64,000 nucleotides of DNA from Sulfurivermis sp040755915 (GTDB lineage Bacteria > Pseudomonadota > Gammaproteobacteria > Thiohalomonadales > Thiohalomonadaceae): NCBI GenBank assembly GCA_040755915.1, contig JBFLWM010000001.1, positions 29,963 through 93,962 on the forward strand. Reading direction: 5' to 3'. Below are positions 32,463 to 40,701 of the stretch, piece after piece. How positions within the stretch are numbered: the stretch's first letter is position 1; each line of letters begins with the position of its first letter. The notes under the pieces were generated by a model, which did not search any database, had not been told where the DNA came from, and worked only from the letters and a program-made list of their open reading frames with translations. The translations under genes and the position numbers were made by a program.

Positions 32463-33422
32463 TTATTCGATGGCGTATTTTTTCAGGCGATAGAGCAGGG
32501 TATCGCGGGTCAGTCCGAGCAGGCGCGCGGCATGGCTGCGATTGCCGCGGGTCTTGTAGAGGGCCTGACGGATCATCTGCTGCTCCAGCTCCTCGAGCTT
32601 GATGCCGCTGTCGGGTAGAGTGAACAGGGTCGGTTCCTCAAGTTGCGGAACACGGATTTCATGGGGCAGATTTTCCAGATCGACATCCCCGCCGGGCAGG
32701 AGAACGACCATACGCTCGGCAAAATTGCGCAATTCACGGATGTTGCCGGGCCAGCGGTACTGTTCCAGCGCCTTGAGGGCGCGCGGGCGGTAGCGGGGGG
32801 GCTGCAGGTCATGTTGTTCCGCAATGCGCGTTGTGAGGCTGTCGAGCAACAGGCGGATATCACCGCAGCGGTTGCGCAGCGCCGGCAGTTCCAGCGGCAC
32901 GACATTGAGGCGATAGTACAGGTCGGCACGGAACAGGCCCTGCTTCACGCGCTGGTGCAGATCGTGATGGGTGGCGGCGATAACGCGCACATCGACACGC
33001 TCTACTTCGGTGTCCCCCACGGGCTGCAGTTCGCTGGACTCGAGGAAACGCAACAGCTTGGCCTGCACCGCCAGAGGCAGCTCACCGATTTCATCCAGGA
33101 ACAGGGTGCCACCGTGGGCGGCACGGATGCGGCCGGCATGCTCGCGTACGGCACCGGTGAATGCCCCCTTGCGGTGGCCGAAGAGTTCGGACTCGGCGAG
33201 CCCCTCGGGCAGGGCGGCGCAGTTGATGGCAACGAAGGGACCGCGGGCACGGCGGCTTTCCTGGTGGATGGCCGAGGCAAACAATTCCTTGCCGGTTCCG
33301 CTTTCTCCAAGCAGGAGCGCAGTAACGTCGGTGGCGGCAACCACCTTGGCTGAGCGGATGAGAGCGCAGAACTCCGGTGCTTGGCCGGTCAGCAGTTGAT
33401 CAAAAGCGTTCATGCCAGACAT
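32463..33422 (-). CDS. Sigma-54-dependent activator lacking a sensory domain (PspF-like)
   Basis: The 319-residue protein is an AAA+ sigma-54 activation domain plus a Fis-type helix-turn-helix. Walker A is GESGTGKE near residue 39, the sigma-54-contact loop is GAFTGA near 85 and Walker B is GGTLFLDEIGEL near 100. The C-terminus reads NRSHAARLLGLTRDTLLYRL. Only about 20 residues precede the AAA+ domain, so there is no receiver, GAF or ligand domain; PspF is regulated instead by an inhibitory partner. Start choice is MSGMN (33420-33422) or the ATG three codons on. It is convergent with the redox/TonB island, but the promoter it controls cannot be seen. Confidence 0.9.
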   Translation of the reverse strand: MSGMNAFDQLLTGQAPEFCALIRSAKVVAATDVTALLLGESGTGKELFASAIHQESRRARGPFVAINCAALPEGLAESELFGHRKGAFTGAVREHAGRIRAAHGGTLFLDEIGELPLAVQAKLLRFLESSELQPVGDTEVERVDVRVIAATHHDLHQRVKQGLFRADLYYRLNVVPLELPALRNRCGDIRLLLDSLTTRIAEQHDLQPPRYRPRALKALEQYRWPGNIRELRNFAERMVVLLPGGDVDLENLPHEIRVPQLEEPTLFTLPDSGIKLEELEQQMIRQALYKTRGNRSHAARLLGLTRDTLLYRLKKYAIE

Positions 33423-33600
33423 GGTGCTGCTCCTGTCCCGTCGTTTGTCGTTGGTTTGTACTGCATGCAGGCCCAAGAATAGCGTCGAGGCTGCATACGG
33501 TAAAGTCCCTGGGTGACATAAGGCCATGACGCGGCGCTTGGTGCCTTGACGGCGATCAAGGGGGATCTCGCAGGGAGCGTAAACTAGTTGTAGTTTCCTC

Positions 33601-33629
33601 TTGATCGGCGGCGATGAATTTGTTTTAAT
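33601..33629 (+). promoter_or_regulatory. Sigma-70 promoter for tRNA-Lys
   Basis: TTGATC (33601-33606) and TTTAAT (33624-33629) are separated by 17 bases, with a start expected near 33636, eight bases before the tRNA. The rest of the 33423-33600 spacer shows no gene. Confidence 0.6.
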
Positions 33630-33643
33630 TTGCGCCCTCTTCA

Positions 33644-33719
33644 GGGCCGTTAGCTCAGTTGGTAGAGCAGGAGACTCTTAATCTCTTGGTCGTAGGTTCG
33701 AATCCTACACGGCCCACCA
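33644..33719 (+). tRNA. tRNA-Lys (anticodon CTT)
   Basis: The acceptor GGGCCGT/ACGGCCC is perfect. The anticodon loop ACTCTTAAT carries CTT, the T arm is GTAGGTTCGAATCCTAC and CCA is encoded. It reads AAG codons. Confidence 0.97.
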
Positions 33720-33825
33720 ATTTTCCCTCCTGTATTTTTCATCCGTCGGTCTTGATTTTCTCCGTGCCAGGCGTCCCTTTTGGGGCTATATCGTGCCGGT
33801 GGGAACCGTTATAATCCCCCGATTC

Positions 33826-33910
33826 GCGAAAGTGGCGGAATTGGTAGACGCACTGGATTTAGGTTCCAGCGGGGCAACCCGTGAGAGTTCGAGTCTCTCC
33901 TTTCGCACCA
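33826..33910 (+). tRNA. tRNA-Leu (anticodon TAG)
   Basis: A class II tRNA of 85 bases. The acceptor GCGAAAG/CTTTCGC is perfect, the anticodon stem-loop CTGGATTTAGGTTCCAG carries TAG, and a long variable arm (CGGGGCAACCCG) and encoded CCA are present. A TATAAT -10 element lies 11 bases upstream (33810-33815), with no good -35 seen. It lies 107 bases before tig. Confidence 0.97.
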
Positions 33911-34017
33911 GCATGCCTGGTGCAGCAGTTACCCTGCCGTATCGCACGTGCCGTGCCCTCGACCGGGCGGCCCAGTTTCCCGATTACAACTATTGCTATT
34001 GGAATTAAGGAGTTGCA

Positions 34018-35310
34018 ATGCAGGTTTCAGTTGAGACGACCGCCGGCCTCGAGCGCCGCATGACTGTTCAGGTTCCCGAGGAGCGTATTGCCACGGAAGT
34101 GGACAACCGCCTGCGCCAGCTGGCCCGCACTACCAGTATCAAGGGTTTCCGTCCCGGCAAGGTGCCGTTCAAGATGGTGCAGCAGCGCTATGGTGATCAG
34201 GTGCGCCAGGAAGTGCTGGGCGACGTCATCCAGTCTACCTATTTCGAAGCCGTGAGCCAGGAGAAGCTGCGCCCGGCCGGTTACCCCTCCTTCGAACCCA
34301 AGAGCCTGGAGCAGGGCAAGGGGCTCGAATACGTGGCCACCTTCGAGGTCATGCCGGAGGTTCAGCTGGCGGCCTTTGACGGCGTCACTGTTGAAAGGCC
34401 TGTTGCCCAGGTCACCGATGCCGACGTCGACGCCATGCTGGAGACCCTGCGCAAGCAGAACGCCGGCTGGCAGGCGGTGGAGCGTGGCGCTGCCGATGGC
34501 GACCGGGTCACCATCGACTTCCGCGGCACCATCGACGGTGCCGATTTCCAGGGCAACAAGGGCGAGAACGTCCCCGTGACCCTCGGTGGCAAGCGCATGA
34601 TCGCCGGCTTCGAAGAGGGGCTGGTGGGGGCCAAGGCGGGCGAGGAGCGCACCCTCGACCTGCAGTTCCCGGAGAACTACGGTTATAAGGATGTTGCCGG
34701 CAAGCCGGTTCAGTTCAAGGTCAGCGTCAATAAGGTGGAGGCACCGCAATTACCTGAGCTGGACGACGCCTTCGCCAAGAAATTTGGCGTCGAGGGTGGG
34801 ATCGCTGCCCTGCGCAGCGAGGTACGCACCAATATGGAGCGCGAGCTGGAGCAGCGTCTTGTCAATCTGGTGAAGCAGCAGGTGATGGATAAGTTGTTGG
34901 AAATCAATGACATCACTATTCCGCAGGCACTGGTTCAGCAGGAGTCGCAGGCCTTGGCACAACAAATGCGTGAAAACATGCAACTGCCGGCGGACAAGAG
35001 TGGTTCGATTTCCCCCGCCATGTTCGAGGAACAGGCGAAAAAGCGCGTGACCCTCGGTCTGCTCCTTGCGGAACTGGTACAGCGCCACAATCTCAAGGTG
35101 GATGCCGATGCCCTGCGCCGCAAGGTGGAACAGATGGCTGCCGGTTATGACCAGCCGGACGAGGTGGTGAAGTGGTTCTACGCCGATCAGCGTCGCCTGG
35201 GTGAAGTGGAGTCCCTGGCCCTGGAAGAGCGCGTGGTCGAATGGGTGCTGGGACAGGTGCAGGTGACGGAGAAGCCGCAGGGCTTCAATGACCTTATGAA
35301 CCGTGCGTAA
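34018..35310 (+). CDS. tig: Trigger factor (ribosome-associated chaperone/PPIase)
   Basis: Trigger factor binds at the ribosome exit tunnel and folds nascent chains. The 430-residue protein (E. coli 432) has the ribosome-binding signature IKGFRPGKVPFKMVQQRYG near residue 41, a middle FKBP-type prolyl isomerase domain (about 155-245) with DFRGTIDGADFQGNKGENV, and a helical C-terminal substrate cradle. The RBS AAGGAG precedes the ATG. It begins the tig-clpP-clpX-lon-hupB-ppiD block, conserved across proteobacteria. Confidence 0.97.
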   Translation: MQVSVETTAGLERRMTVQVPEERIATEVDNRLRQLARTTSIKGFRPGKVPFKMVQQRYGDQVRQEVLGDVIQSTYFEAVSQEKLRPAGYPSFEPKSLEQGKGLEYVATFEVMPEVQLAAFDGVTVERPVAQVTDADVDAMLETLRKQNAGWQAVERGAADGDRVTIDFRGTIDGADFQGNKGENVPVTLGGKRMIAGFEEGLVGAKAGEERTLDLQFPENYGYKDVAGKPVQFKVSVNKVEAPQLPELDDAFAKKFGVEGGIAALRSEVRTNMERELEQRLVNLVKQQVMDKLLEINDITIPQALVQQESQALAQQMRENMQLPADKSGSISPAMFEEQAKKRVTLGLLLAELVQRHNLKVDADALRRKVEQMAAGYDQPDEVVKWFYADQRRLGEVESLALEERVVEWVLGQVQVTEKPQGFNDLMNRA

Positions 35311-35333
35311 GCACGCCAGTTAAAGGAACGTGC

Positions 35334-35966
35334 ATGTTTACCGATAAGGGGCCTATGGCCGGAATGCAGGAAATCCGCAACCTGGGACTGGTTCCCATGG
35401 TGATCGAGCAGACGGGGCGCGGTGAGCGCGCCTTTGATATCTATTCGCGTCTGCTCAAGGAGCGGGTGATCTTCGTGGTCGGGCCCATCGAGGACCACAT
35501 GGCCAATCTGATCGTGGCCCAGCTGCTGTTCCTCGAATCGGAAAACCCGGACAAGGATATACACCTTTATATCAACTCTCCCGGCGGCTCCGTGACCGCG
35601 GGCATGGCCATTTACGACACCATGCAGTTCATCAAACCCCATGTCAGCACCATGTGCATCGGCCAGGCGGCGAGCATGGGCGCGGTGCTGCTGGCGGCGG
35701 GAGAGCAGGGCAAGCGTTACTGCCTGCCCAATTCGCGCGTCATGATCCACCAGCCCCTGGGCGGTTTCTCCGGCCAGGCCTCCGATGTGGAGATACACGC
35801 CCGCGAACTGCTGTATATCCGCGAACGCCTCAACGGCATCCTGGCCCATCACACCGGGCAGCCGCTGGAGCGCATCCAGCAGGATACCGAGCGTGACAAC
35901 TTCATGAGCGCCACCGTTTCCCAGGAATACGGCCTGGTGGACAAGGTGCTGGAGAAGCGCGTCTGA
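35334..35966 (+). CDS. clpP: ATP-dependent Clp protease proteolytic subunit
   Basis: The 210-residue serine peptidase forms the tetradecameric proteolytic barrel. Ser114 lies in GQAASMGAV and His139 in RVMIHQPLGG; the acidic third residue lies in the QQDTERDNFM region near 187. The N-terminal propeptide region is short, as is usual. It follows tig by 23 bases, so it is probably read from the same transcript, with clpX downstream. Confidence 0.98.
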   Translation: MFTDKGPMAGMQEIRNLGLVPMVIEQTGRGERAFDIYSRLLKERVIFVVGPIEDHMANLIVAQLLFLESENPDKDIHLYINSPGGSVTAGMAIYDTMQFIKPHVSTMCIGQAASMGAVLLAAGEQGKRYCLPNSRVMIHQPLGGFSGQASDVEIHARELLYIRERLNGILAHHTGQPLERIQQDTERDNFMSATVSQEYGLVDKVLEKRV

Positions 35967-36030
35967 CATGAAGTCGCTGCGCCGTATCGAAGCGGTGGGG
36001 CGGCAGGGCGGTAAACCGGCAGGTGGTCGG

Positions 36031-36057
36031 CTTGAAAATCGGGCCGAAACCCTGCAT
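36031..36057 (+). promoter_or_regulatory. Possible heat-shock (RpoH) promoter before clpX
   Basis: CTTGAAA (36031-36037), then 12 bases, then CCCTGCAT (36050-36057). It resembles the sigma-32 consensus only partly at -10 and is offered as a weak candidate in the 128-base clpP-clpX spacer. Confidence 0.35.
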
Positions 36058-36094
36058 GGTGTAAACAGGTAACGGAAAGACGCGAGGACAGCCC

Positions 36095-37372
36095 ATGAGC
36101 GAAGGTTCCAACAGCACGGGCGACAACGACAAGCTGCTTTACTGCTCCTTCTGCGGCAAGAGCCAGCACGAGGTGCGCAAGCTTATTGCCGGCCCATCCG
36201 TCTTCATCTGCGATGAATGCGTCGAGCTGTGCAACGACATCATCCGCGAAGAGGTGCAGGAAGAGCAGACCCACCAGGGGCGCAACAAGCTGCCGGCACC
36301 GCGTGAAATCAAGAACATTCTCGATGAATACGTCATCGGGCAGGAGCGCGCCAAGAAGGTGCTGTCGGTGGCGGTATACAACCACTACAAGCGCCTGGAT
36401 GCCGGCCACAAGAAGGATGATGTCGAGATCGCCAAGAGCAATATCCTGCTCATAGGCCCTACCGGCAGCGGCAAGACCCTGCTGGCGGAGACATTGGCTC
36501 GCTTGCTCAACGTCCCGTTCACCATTGCCGATGCCACCACGCTTACCGAGGCGGGCTATGTCGGCGAGGACGTGGAAAACATCATTCAGAAACTGCTGCA
36601 GAAGTGCGATTACGATGTGGAGAAGGCGCAGACCGGCATCGTCTACATCGACGAGATCGACAAGATCTCGCGCAAGTCAGACAACCCGTCCATCACGCGT
36701 GATGTGTCCGGTGAAGGTGTGCAGCAGGCTCTGCTCAAACTCATTGAGGGCACAGTTGCGTCGGTACCACCGCAGGGGGGGCGCAAGCATCCGCAGCAGG
36801 AGTTCCTGCAGGTCGATACCCGCAATATCCTGTTCATCTGCGGTGGCGCCTTCGCTGGCCTGGAAAAGGTAATCCGCAGTCGCTCCGAAAAGGGCGGCAT
36901 CGGTTTTTCCGCCGAGGTGAAGAGCAAGGAGGATAAGCGCAACGTCGGTGAGGTACTCTACGACGTGGAGCCGGAGGATCTGATCAAGTACGGCCTGATC
37001 CCCGAGTTTGTCGGTCGTCTTCCGGTGGTTGCTACCCTGGAGGAGCTGGATGAAGCCGCGCTGGTACAGATACTTACCGAGCCGCGCAATGCACTGACGA
37101 AACAGTATGCCCGTTTGTTCGACATGGAGGGGGTGGAACTGGAGTTCACTCCCGAGGCACTCTCCGCTGTGGCGCGGCGTGCCATGGAGCGCAAGACCGG
37201 CGCCCGTGGCCTGCGTTCCATCCTTGAATCGATCCTGCTGGATGTCATGTATGACCTGCCTTCGCTGGAAAACGTCAGCAAGGCGGTAATTGACGAAGGT
37301 GTAATCAAGGGCGAAGCGGAGCCTTTGCTGCTGTATGAAGGCGGTGATCGCCCGGCGGCGGCCAGCGAATGA
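36095..37372 (+). CDS. clpX: ATP-dependent Clp protease ATP-binding subunit ClpX
   Basis: ClpX is the AAA+ unfoldase that feeds ssrA-tagged and other substrates into ClpP. The 425-residue protein (E. coli 424) has an N-terminal zinc-binding domain with four Cys (CSFCGKS and CDECVELC), Walker A GPTGSGKT near residue 122, Walker B VYIDEIDKI near 183, the pore loop GYVGED and the IGF-type ClpP-docking loop GGIGFSAEV near 268. All are intact. It lies between clpP and lon. Confidence 0.98.
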   Translation: MSEGSNSTGDNDKLLYCSFCGKSQHEVRKLIAGPSVFICDECVELCNDIIREEVQEEQTHQGRNKLPAPREIKNILDEYVIGQERAKKVLSVAVYNHYKRLDAGHKKDDVEIAKSNILLIGPTGSGKTLLAETLARLLNVPFTIADATTLTEAGYVGEDVENIIQKLLQKCDYDVEKAQTGIVYIDEIDKISRKSDNPSITRDVSGEGVQQALLKLIEGTVASVPPQGGRKHPQQEFLQVDTRNILFICGGAFAGLEKVIRSRSEKGGIGFSAEVKSKEDKRNVGEVLYDVEPEDLIKYGLIPEFVGRLPVVATLEELDEAALVQILTEPRNALTKQYARLFDMEGVELEFTPEALSAVARRAMERKTGARGLRSILESILLDVMYDLPSLENVSKAVIDEGVIKGEAEPLLLYEGGDRPAAASE

Positions 37373-37380
37373 GCCACTTC

Positions 37381-37410
37381 CACGGCCGCCCCAGGGCGGC
37401 CGTGCTGTTT
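37381..37410 (+). terminator. Hairpin after clpX
   Basis: A perfect 10-bp stem CACGGCCGCC/GGCGGCCGTG with a CCAG loop (37381-37404) lies 8 bases after the clpX stop. It is followed only by CTGTTTCTGG, so termination may be partial. Confidence 0.6.
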
Positions 37411-37419
37411 CTGGCCTTG

Positions 37420-37448
37420 CTTGAAAACCCCATGCCTAATCCGCATAT
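37420..37448 (+). promoter_or_regulatory. lon: Heat-shock (sigma-32/RpoH) promoter of lon
   Basis: CTTGAAA (37420-37426) matches the RpoH -35 consensus exactly. After a 14-base spacer CCGCATAT (37441-37448) matches CCCCATNT with one mismatch. The expected start is near 37455, about 86 bases before lon. Lon is a classic RpoH target. Confidence 0.75.
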
Positions 37449-37470
37449 CCTTTCTCAATGCATGGGGTTT
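37425..37470. promoter_or_regulatory. 11-bp inverted repeat across the lon promoter
   Basis: AAACCCCATGC (37425-37435) and its exact reverse complement GCATGGGGTTT (37460-37470) bracket the -10 region and transcription start with a 24-base spacer. It may be an operator for a repressor. It is not a CIRCE element. Confidence 0.5.
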
Positions 37471-37540
37471 GCATGCCCACACACGGCCATGGCCTGACTA
37501 CCGATGAGGGTGAGTCGGCCTGGCAATGAGGTAACCGAGA

Positions 37541-39967
37541 ATGACTGAACAGGACAAGAGTTCCGAGCTGACCGACCAGTTGCAGGTGATGCCGGTGTTG
37601 CCCCTGCGCGATGTGGTGGTTTATCCCCACATGGTGATTCCGCTGTTTGTTGGCCGCGAGAAGTCCATTCTGGCGCTGGAAGAGGCTATGGCAGGCAACA
37701 AGCACATCCTGCTGGTGGCCCAGAAGAGCGCTGCCCAGGACGATCCGGAGCAGGACGATGTCTATCGTATCGGAACCGTCGCCAACATCCTGCAGTTGCT
37801 CAAGCTGCCCGATGGCACCGTCAAGGTGTTGGTCGAGGGTACCAAGCGGGCCAAGACCATCCATTTCCTGCCCAATGAAAAATTCTTCTCCGCCCAGATC
37901 AGCCTGCTGGAAACGCCAGCGCTGGACGAGCGGGAGGCGGAGGTGCTGTCGCGCTCAGTGCTCAACCAATTCGATCAGTACGTCAAGCTGAACAAGAAGG
38001 TGCCGCCGGAAGTGCTGACCTCGCTGGCCGGTATCGAGGATAGCAATCGTCTGGCCGATACCATTGCGGCGCATATGGCACTCAAAATCGACGAAAAGCA
38101 GAAGATCCTGGAAATCGTTGATTTGCGCGAACGTTTCGAGCACATCATCGCCGCCCTCGAGTCCGAGCTTGACCTGCTGCAGGTGGAGAAGCGCATCCGT
38201 ACCCGCGTCAAGCGGCAGATGGAAAAGAGCCAGCGCGAGTATTACCTGAACGAACAAATGAAGGCGATCCAGAAGGAGTTGGGTGATCTGGACGAAGCTC
38301 CCAACGAGATGGAGGAGCTGGAACGCAAAATTCAGAAAGCCGGCATGAGCAAGGAGGCCAAGGCCAAGGCAACTGCCGAGCTGAACAAGCTGAAGATGAT
38401 GTCGCCCATGTCGGCGGAAGCCACGGTTGTGCGCAACTACATCGATTGGCTGGTGAATGTGCCCTGGAAGAAGCGCAGCAAGGTGCGCAATGATCTGGCC
38501 GTTGCCGAGCAGGTACTGGAACAGGATCACTACGGTCTGGAAAAGGTCAAGGAGCGTATTCTGGAATACCTCGCGGTGCAGCAGCGGGTGAGCAAGCTCA
38601 AGGGGCCGGTGCTGTGCCTGGTCGGGCCCCCGGGTGTGGGCAAAACCTCGCTGGGCAAGTCCATCGCTCGTGCCACCAATCGCCAGTTTGTGCGCATGTC
38701 TTTGGGCGGGGTACGGGACGAAGCCGAGATCCGTGGTCACCGCCGCACCTATATCGGCTCCATGCCCGGCAAGATCGTGCAGAATCTCTCCAAGATTGGC
38801 ACGCGCAATCCGCTGTTCCTGCTCGATGAAATCGACAAGATGGCTATGGATTTTCGTGGTGACCCGGCCTCGGCCCTGCTGGAGGTACTGGATCCGGAAC
38901 AGAACAATACCTTCAACGATCACTACCTGGAGGTGGATTACGACCTGTCCGACGTGATGTTCGTGGCCACGGCCAACTCGATGAACATTCCGGCGCCGCT
39001 GCTCGACCGCATGGAGGTGATCCGCATCCCCGGCTACACCGAGCATGAAAAGCTGAACATTGCCCAGCGCTATCTGTTGCCCAAGCAGATCAAGGCCAAT
39101 GGCCTCAACGAAGGCGAGTTGGAAATAGGGGATGACGGTTTGCGGGCGATTGTTCGTTACTACACGCGCGAGGCTGGCGTGCGCAACCTGGAGCGCGAGA
39201 TATCCAAGATCTGCCGCAAGGTGGTCAAGGACCTGCTGTTGCACCCGGAGCAGGGCAAGGCGGTGGTCAGCGAAGACAACATCGAAAAGTATCTTGGCGT
39301 ACGTCGCTTCCGTTTTGGCCGTGCCGAGGAAACGGATCAGGTCGGGCAGGTGACCGGCCTGGCCTGGACCGAGGTGGGCGGCGAGCTGCTCAGCATTGAA
39401 ACTGCCGTGGTGCCGGGCAAGGGAAAGCACACCATCACCGGCCAGCTGGGTGATGTGATGAAAGAATCGATCCAGGCGGCAATGAGTGTGGTGCGCAGTC
39501 GTTCGCGCAAGCTCGGTATCGATCCGGAGTTCTACGAAAAGAAGGACATTCACATCCATGTTCCCGAGGGCGCCATTCCCAAGGATGGTCCCAGTGCGGG
39601 TATCGGCATGTGTACCGCTTTGGTATCGGCGCTGACCGGCATCGCGGTTCGTGCCGATGTCGCCATGACTGGCGAGATCACCTTGCGCGGCGAGGTGCTT
39701 CCCATCGGCGGGCTGAAGGAGAAACTGCTGGCGGCACAGCGCGGTGGCATCAAGACTGTGGTGATACCGGATGACAACCGGCGCGATCTGGCTGACATCC
39801 CGGATAGCATCAAGGAAAACCTCGATATTCATCCGGTAAAATGGATTGATGAGGTGCTGCAGCTGGCGCTGGTGCGCACACCCGAACCGCTGCCCGAGCC
39901 CGTCGAGGTGGCTGATGCAGCCAAGCCGGCAGAGCAGGAGGCGCAGGGGACCATCAGGCCGCACTGA
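37541..39967 (+). CDS. lon: ATP-dependent protease La
   Basis: The 808-residue protein has the full Lon architecture: N-terminal substrate-binding domain starting MPVLPLRDVVVYPHMVIPLF near residue 18, coiled-coil region (about 180-270), AAA+ module with Walker A GPPGVGKTS near 362 and Walker B LFLLDEIDKM near 427, and the C-terminal Ser/Lys protease domain with the catalytic Ser in PKDGPSAGI near 685 and Lys in GGLKEKLLAAQRGG near 728. It degrades misfolded and regulatory proteins. A heat-shock promoter precedes it. The C-terminus has a 25-residue Glu/Pro/Ala-rich extension after the protease domain. Confidence 0.98.
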   Translation: MTEQDKSSELTDQLQVMPVLPLRDVVVYPHMVIPLFVGREKSILALEEAMAGNKHILLVAQKSAAQDDPEQDDVYRIGTVANILQLLKLPDGTVKVLVEGTKRAKTIHFLPNEKFFSAQISLLETPALDEREAEVLSRSVLNQFDQYVKLNKKVPPEVLTSLAGIEDSNRLADTIAAHMALKIDEKQKILEIVDLRERFEHIIAALESELDLLQVEKRIRTRVKRQMEKSQREYYLNEQMKAIQKELGDLDEAPNEMEELERKIQKAGMSKEAKAKATAELNKLKMMSPMSAEATVVRNYIDWLVNVPWKKRSKVRNDLAVAEQVLEQDHYGLEKVKERILEYLAVQQRVSKLKGPVLCLVGPPGVGKTSLGKSIARATNRQFVRMSLGGVRDEAEIRGHRRTYIGSMPGKIVQNLSKIGTRNPLFLLDEIDKMAMDFRGDPASALLEVLDPEQNNTFNDHYLEVDYDLSDVMFVATANSMNIPAPLLDRMEVIRIPGYTEHEKLNIAQRYLLPKQIKANGLNEGELEIGDDGLRAIVRYYTREAGVRNLEREISKICRKVVKDLLLHPEQGKAVVSEDNIEKYLGVRRFRFGRAEETDQVGQVTGLAWTEVGGELLSIETAVVPGKGKHTITGQLGDVMKESIQAAMSVVRSRSRKLGIDPEFYEKKDIHIHVPEGAIPKDGPSAGIGMCTALVSALTGIAVRADVAMTGEITLRGEVLPIGGLKEKLLAAQRGGIKTVVIPDDNRRDLADIPDSIKENLDIHPVKWIDEVLQLALVRTPEPLPEPVEVADAAKPAEQEAQGTIRPH

Positions 39968-39978
39968 TATGCAGTTCG

Positions 39979-40009
39979 CATACCGCTGTCCGGGCAGCGG
40001 TATGTTTTT
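39979..40009 (+). terminator. Terminator after lon
   Basis: A perfect 10-bp stem CATACCGCTG/CAGCGGTATG with a 6-base loop is followed directly by five Ts (40005-40009), 11 bases after the lon stop. Confidence 0.88.
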
Positions 40010-40051
40010 CCTGCAAAATCAATTCGCAATCTGTGTGTCGCAAATCCTTGC

Positions 40052-40081
40052 TTGACAGTGTCTCAGGGCAGTTGGTATAAA
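40052..40081 (+). promoter_or_regulatory. Sigma-70 promoter of hupB
   Basis: A consensus TTGACA (40052-40057) and TATAAA (40076-40081) are separated by 18 bases. Transcription should begin near 40088, about 70 bases before the hupB GTG. Confidence 0.8.
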
Positions 40082-40156
40082 ACGCCCCTCGAATCGCCGG
40101 CCGCCCAGTTATGAGGCGGTGTTTTTTTTGAACAGCGAAATATAGGAGATGACCTG

Positions 40157-40429
40157 GTGAATAAGTCCGAGTTGATCGATGCGGTTGCTGCAGGCGCCGA
40201 TATTTCCAAGGCTGCCGCAGGCCGTGCATTGGATGCCATGATCGAGGCTGTGACCAGTGCGCTGAAGAATGGCGAACAGGTGAACCTGGTTGGTTTCGGT
40301 ACCTTCGTTGTGCGTGAGCGCGCTGCCCGTAGCGGCCGCAACCCGCGCACCGGCGAAACCATCGACATCAAGGCTGCAAAAAATCCTTCATTTAAGGCTG
40401 GCAAAGCCTTGAAGGATGCAGTAAACTAG
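40157..40429 (+). CDS. hupB: DNA-binding protein HU-beta
   Basis: The 90-residue histone-like protein begins at a GTG with a good AGGAG ribosome site (MNKSELIDAVAAGADISK). The beta-arm signature GFGTFVVRERAARSGRNPRTGE lies at residues 46-67 and inserts Pro62-type residues into the minor groove. It bends and packages DNA as a dimer. It sits between lon and ppiD, as in E. coli, with a tRNA-Val/Asp pair interposed. Confidence 0.97.
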   Translation: MNKSELIDAVAAGADISKAAAGRALDAMIEAVTSALKNGEQVNLVGFGTFVVRERAARSGRNPRTGETIDIKAAKNPSFKAGKALKDAVN

Positions 40430-40444
40430 CGCGCCTTTAGGACA

Positions 40445-40520
40445 GGGTGCTTAGCTCAGTTGGTAGAGCGTCGCCCTTACAAGGCGAGGGTCGGGGGTTC
40501 AAGTCCCTCAGCACCCACCA
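40445..40520 (+). tRNA. tRNA-Val (anticodon TAC)
   Basis: The acceptor GGGTGCT/AGCACCC is perfect. The anticodon loop CTTACAA carries TAC, and the T arm GGGGGTTCAAGTCCCTC and encoded CCA are present. It begins 16 bases after the hupB stop, so it may share its transcript. Confidence 0.97.
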
Positions 40521-40539
40521 TGCAATGCAGTTGTTTTAT

Positions 40540-40616
40540 GGAGTGGTAGTTCAGTCGGTTAGAATACCGGCCTGTCACGCCGGGGGTCGCGGGTTCGAGT
40601 CCCGTCCACTCCGCCA
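40540..40616 (+). tRNA. tRNA-Asp (anticodon GTC)
   Basis: The acceptor GGAGTGG/CCACTCC is perfect. The anticodon loop CTGTCAC carries GTC; the discriminator is G, as is normal for tRNA-Asp, and CCA is encoded. It follows tRNA-Val by 19 bases. Confidence 0.97.
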
Positions 40617-40621
40617 CTAGC

Positions 40622-40658
40622 AAAAGGGCGCACCGCAAAGTGCGCCCTTTTCTTTTTT
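40622..40658 (+). terminator. Terminator after tRNA-Asp
   Basis: A 12-bp stem AAAAGGGCGCAC/GTGCGCCCTTTT (40622-40633 with 40640-40651) with a 6-base loop is followed by a T-rich tail to 40658, ending the hupB-tRNA transcript before ppiD. Confidence 0.92.
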
Positions 40659-40701
40659 GTGAACAAAAATACTAACTCGCCAGCGTAGGGGCCAAACCGC
40701 C

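Noticed and set aside
19748..33910. The redox/TonB island as an integrative element flanked by tRNA genes
   Set aside because: tRNA genes lie at both sides, but no integrase, no repeat of a tRNA 3' end and no mobility genes are present. The tRNAs also sit in normal housekeeping surroundings.
33793..34008. Small frame before tig
   Set aside because: It runs straight through the complete tRNA-Leu gene and has no ribosome site.
37955..39964. Long antisense frame opposite lon
   Set aside because: It is a GC-bias shadow of the lon codons. It has no ribosome site and no protein-family features; the same applies to frames opposite purF, metZ and yejF.
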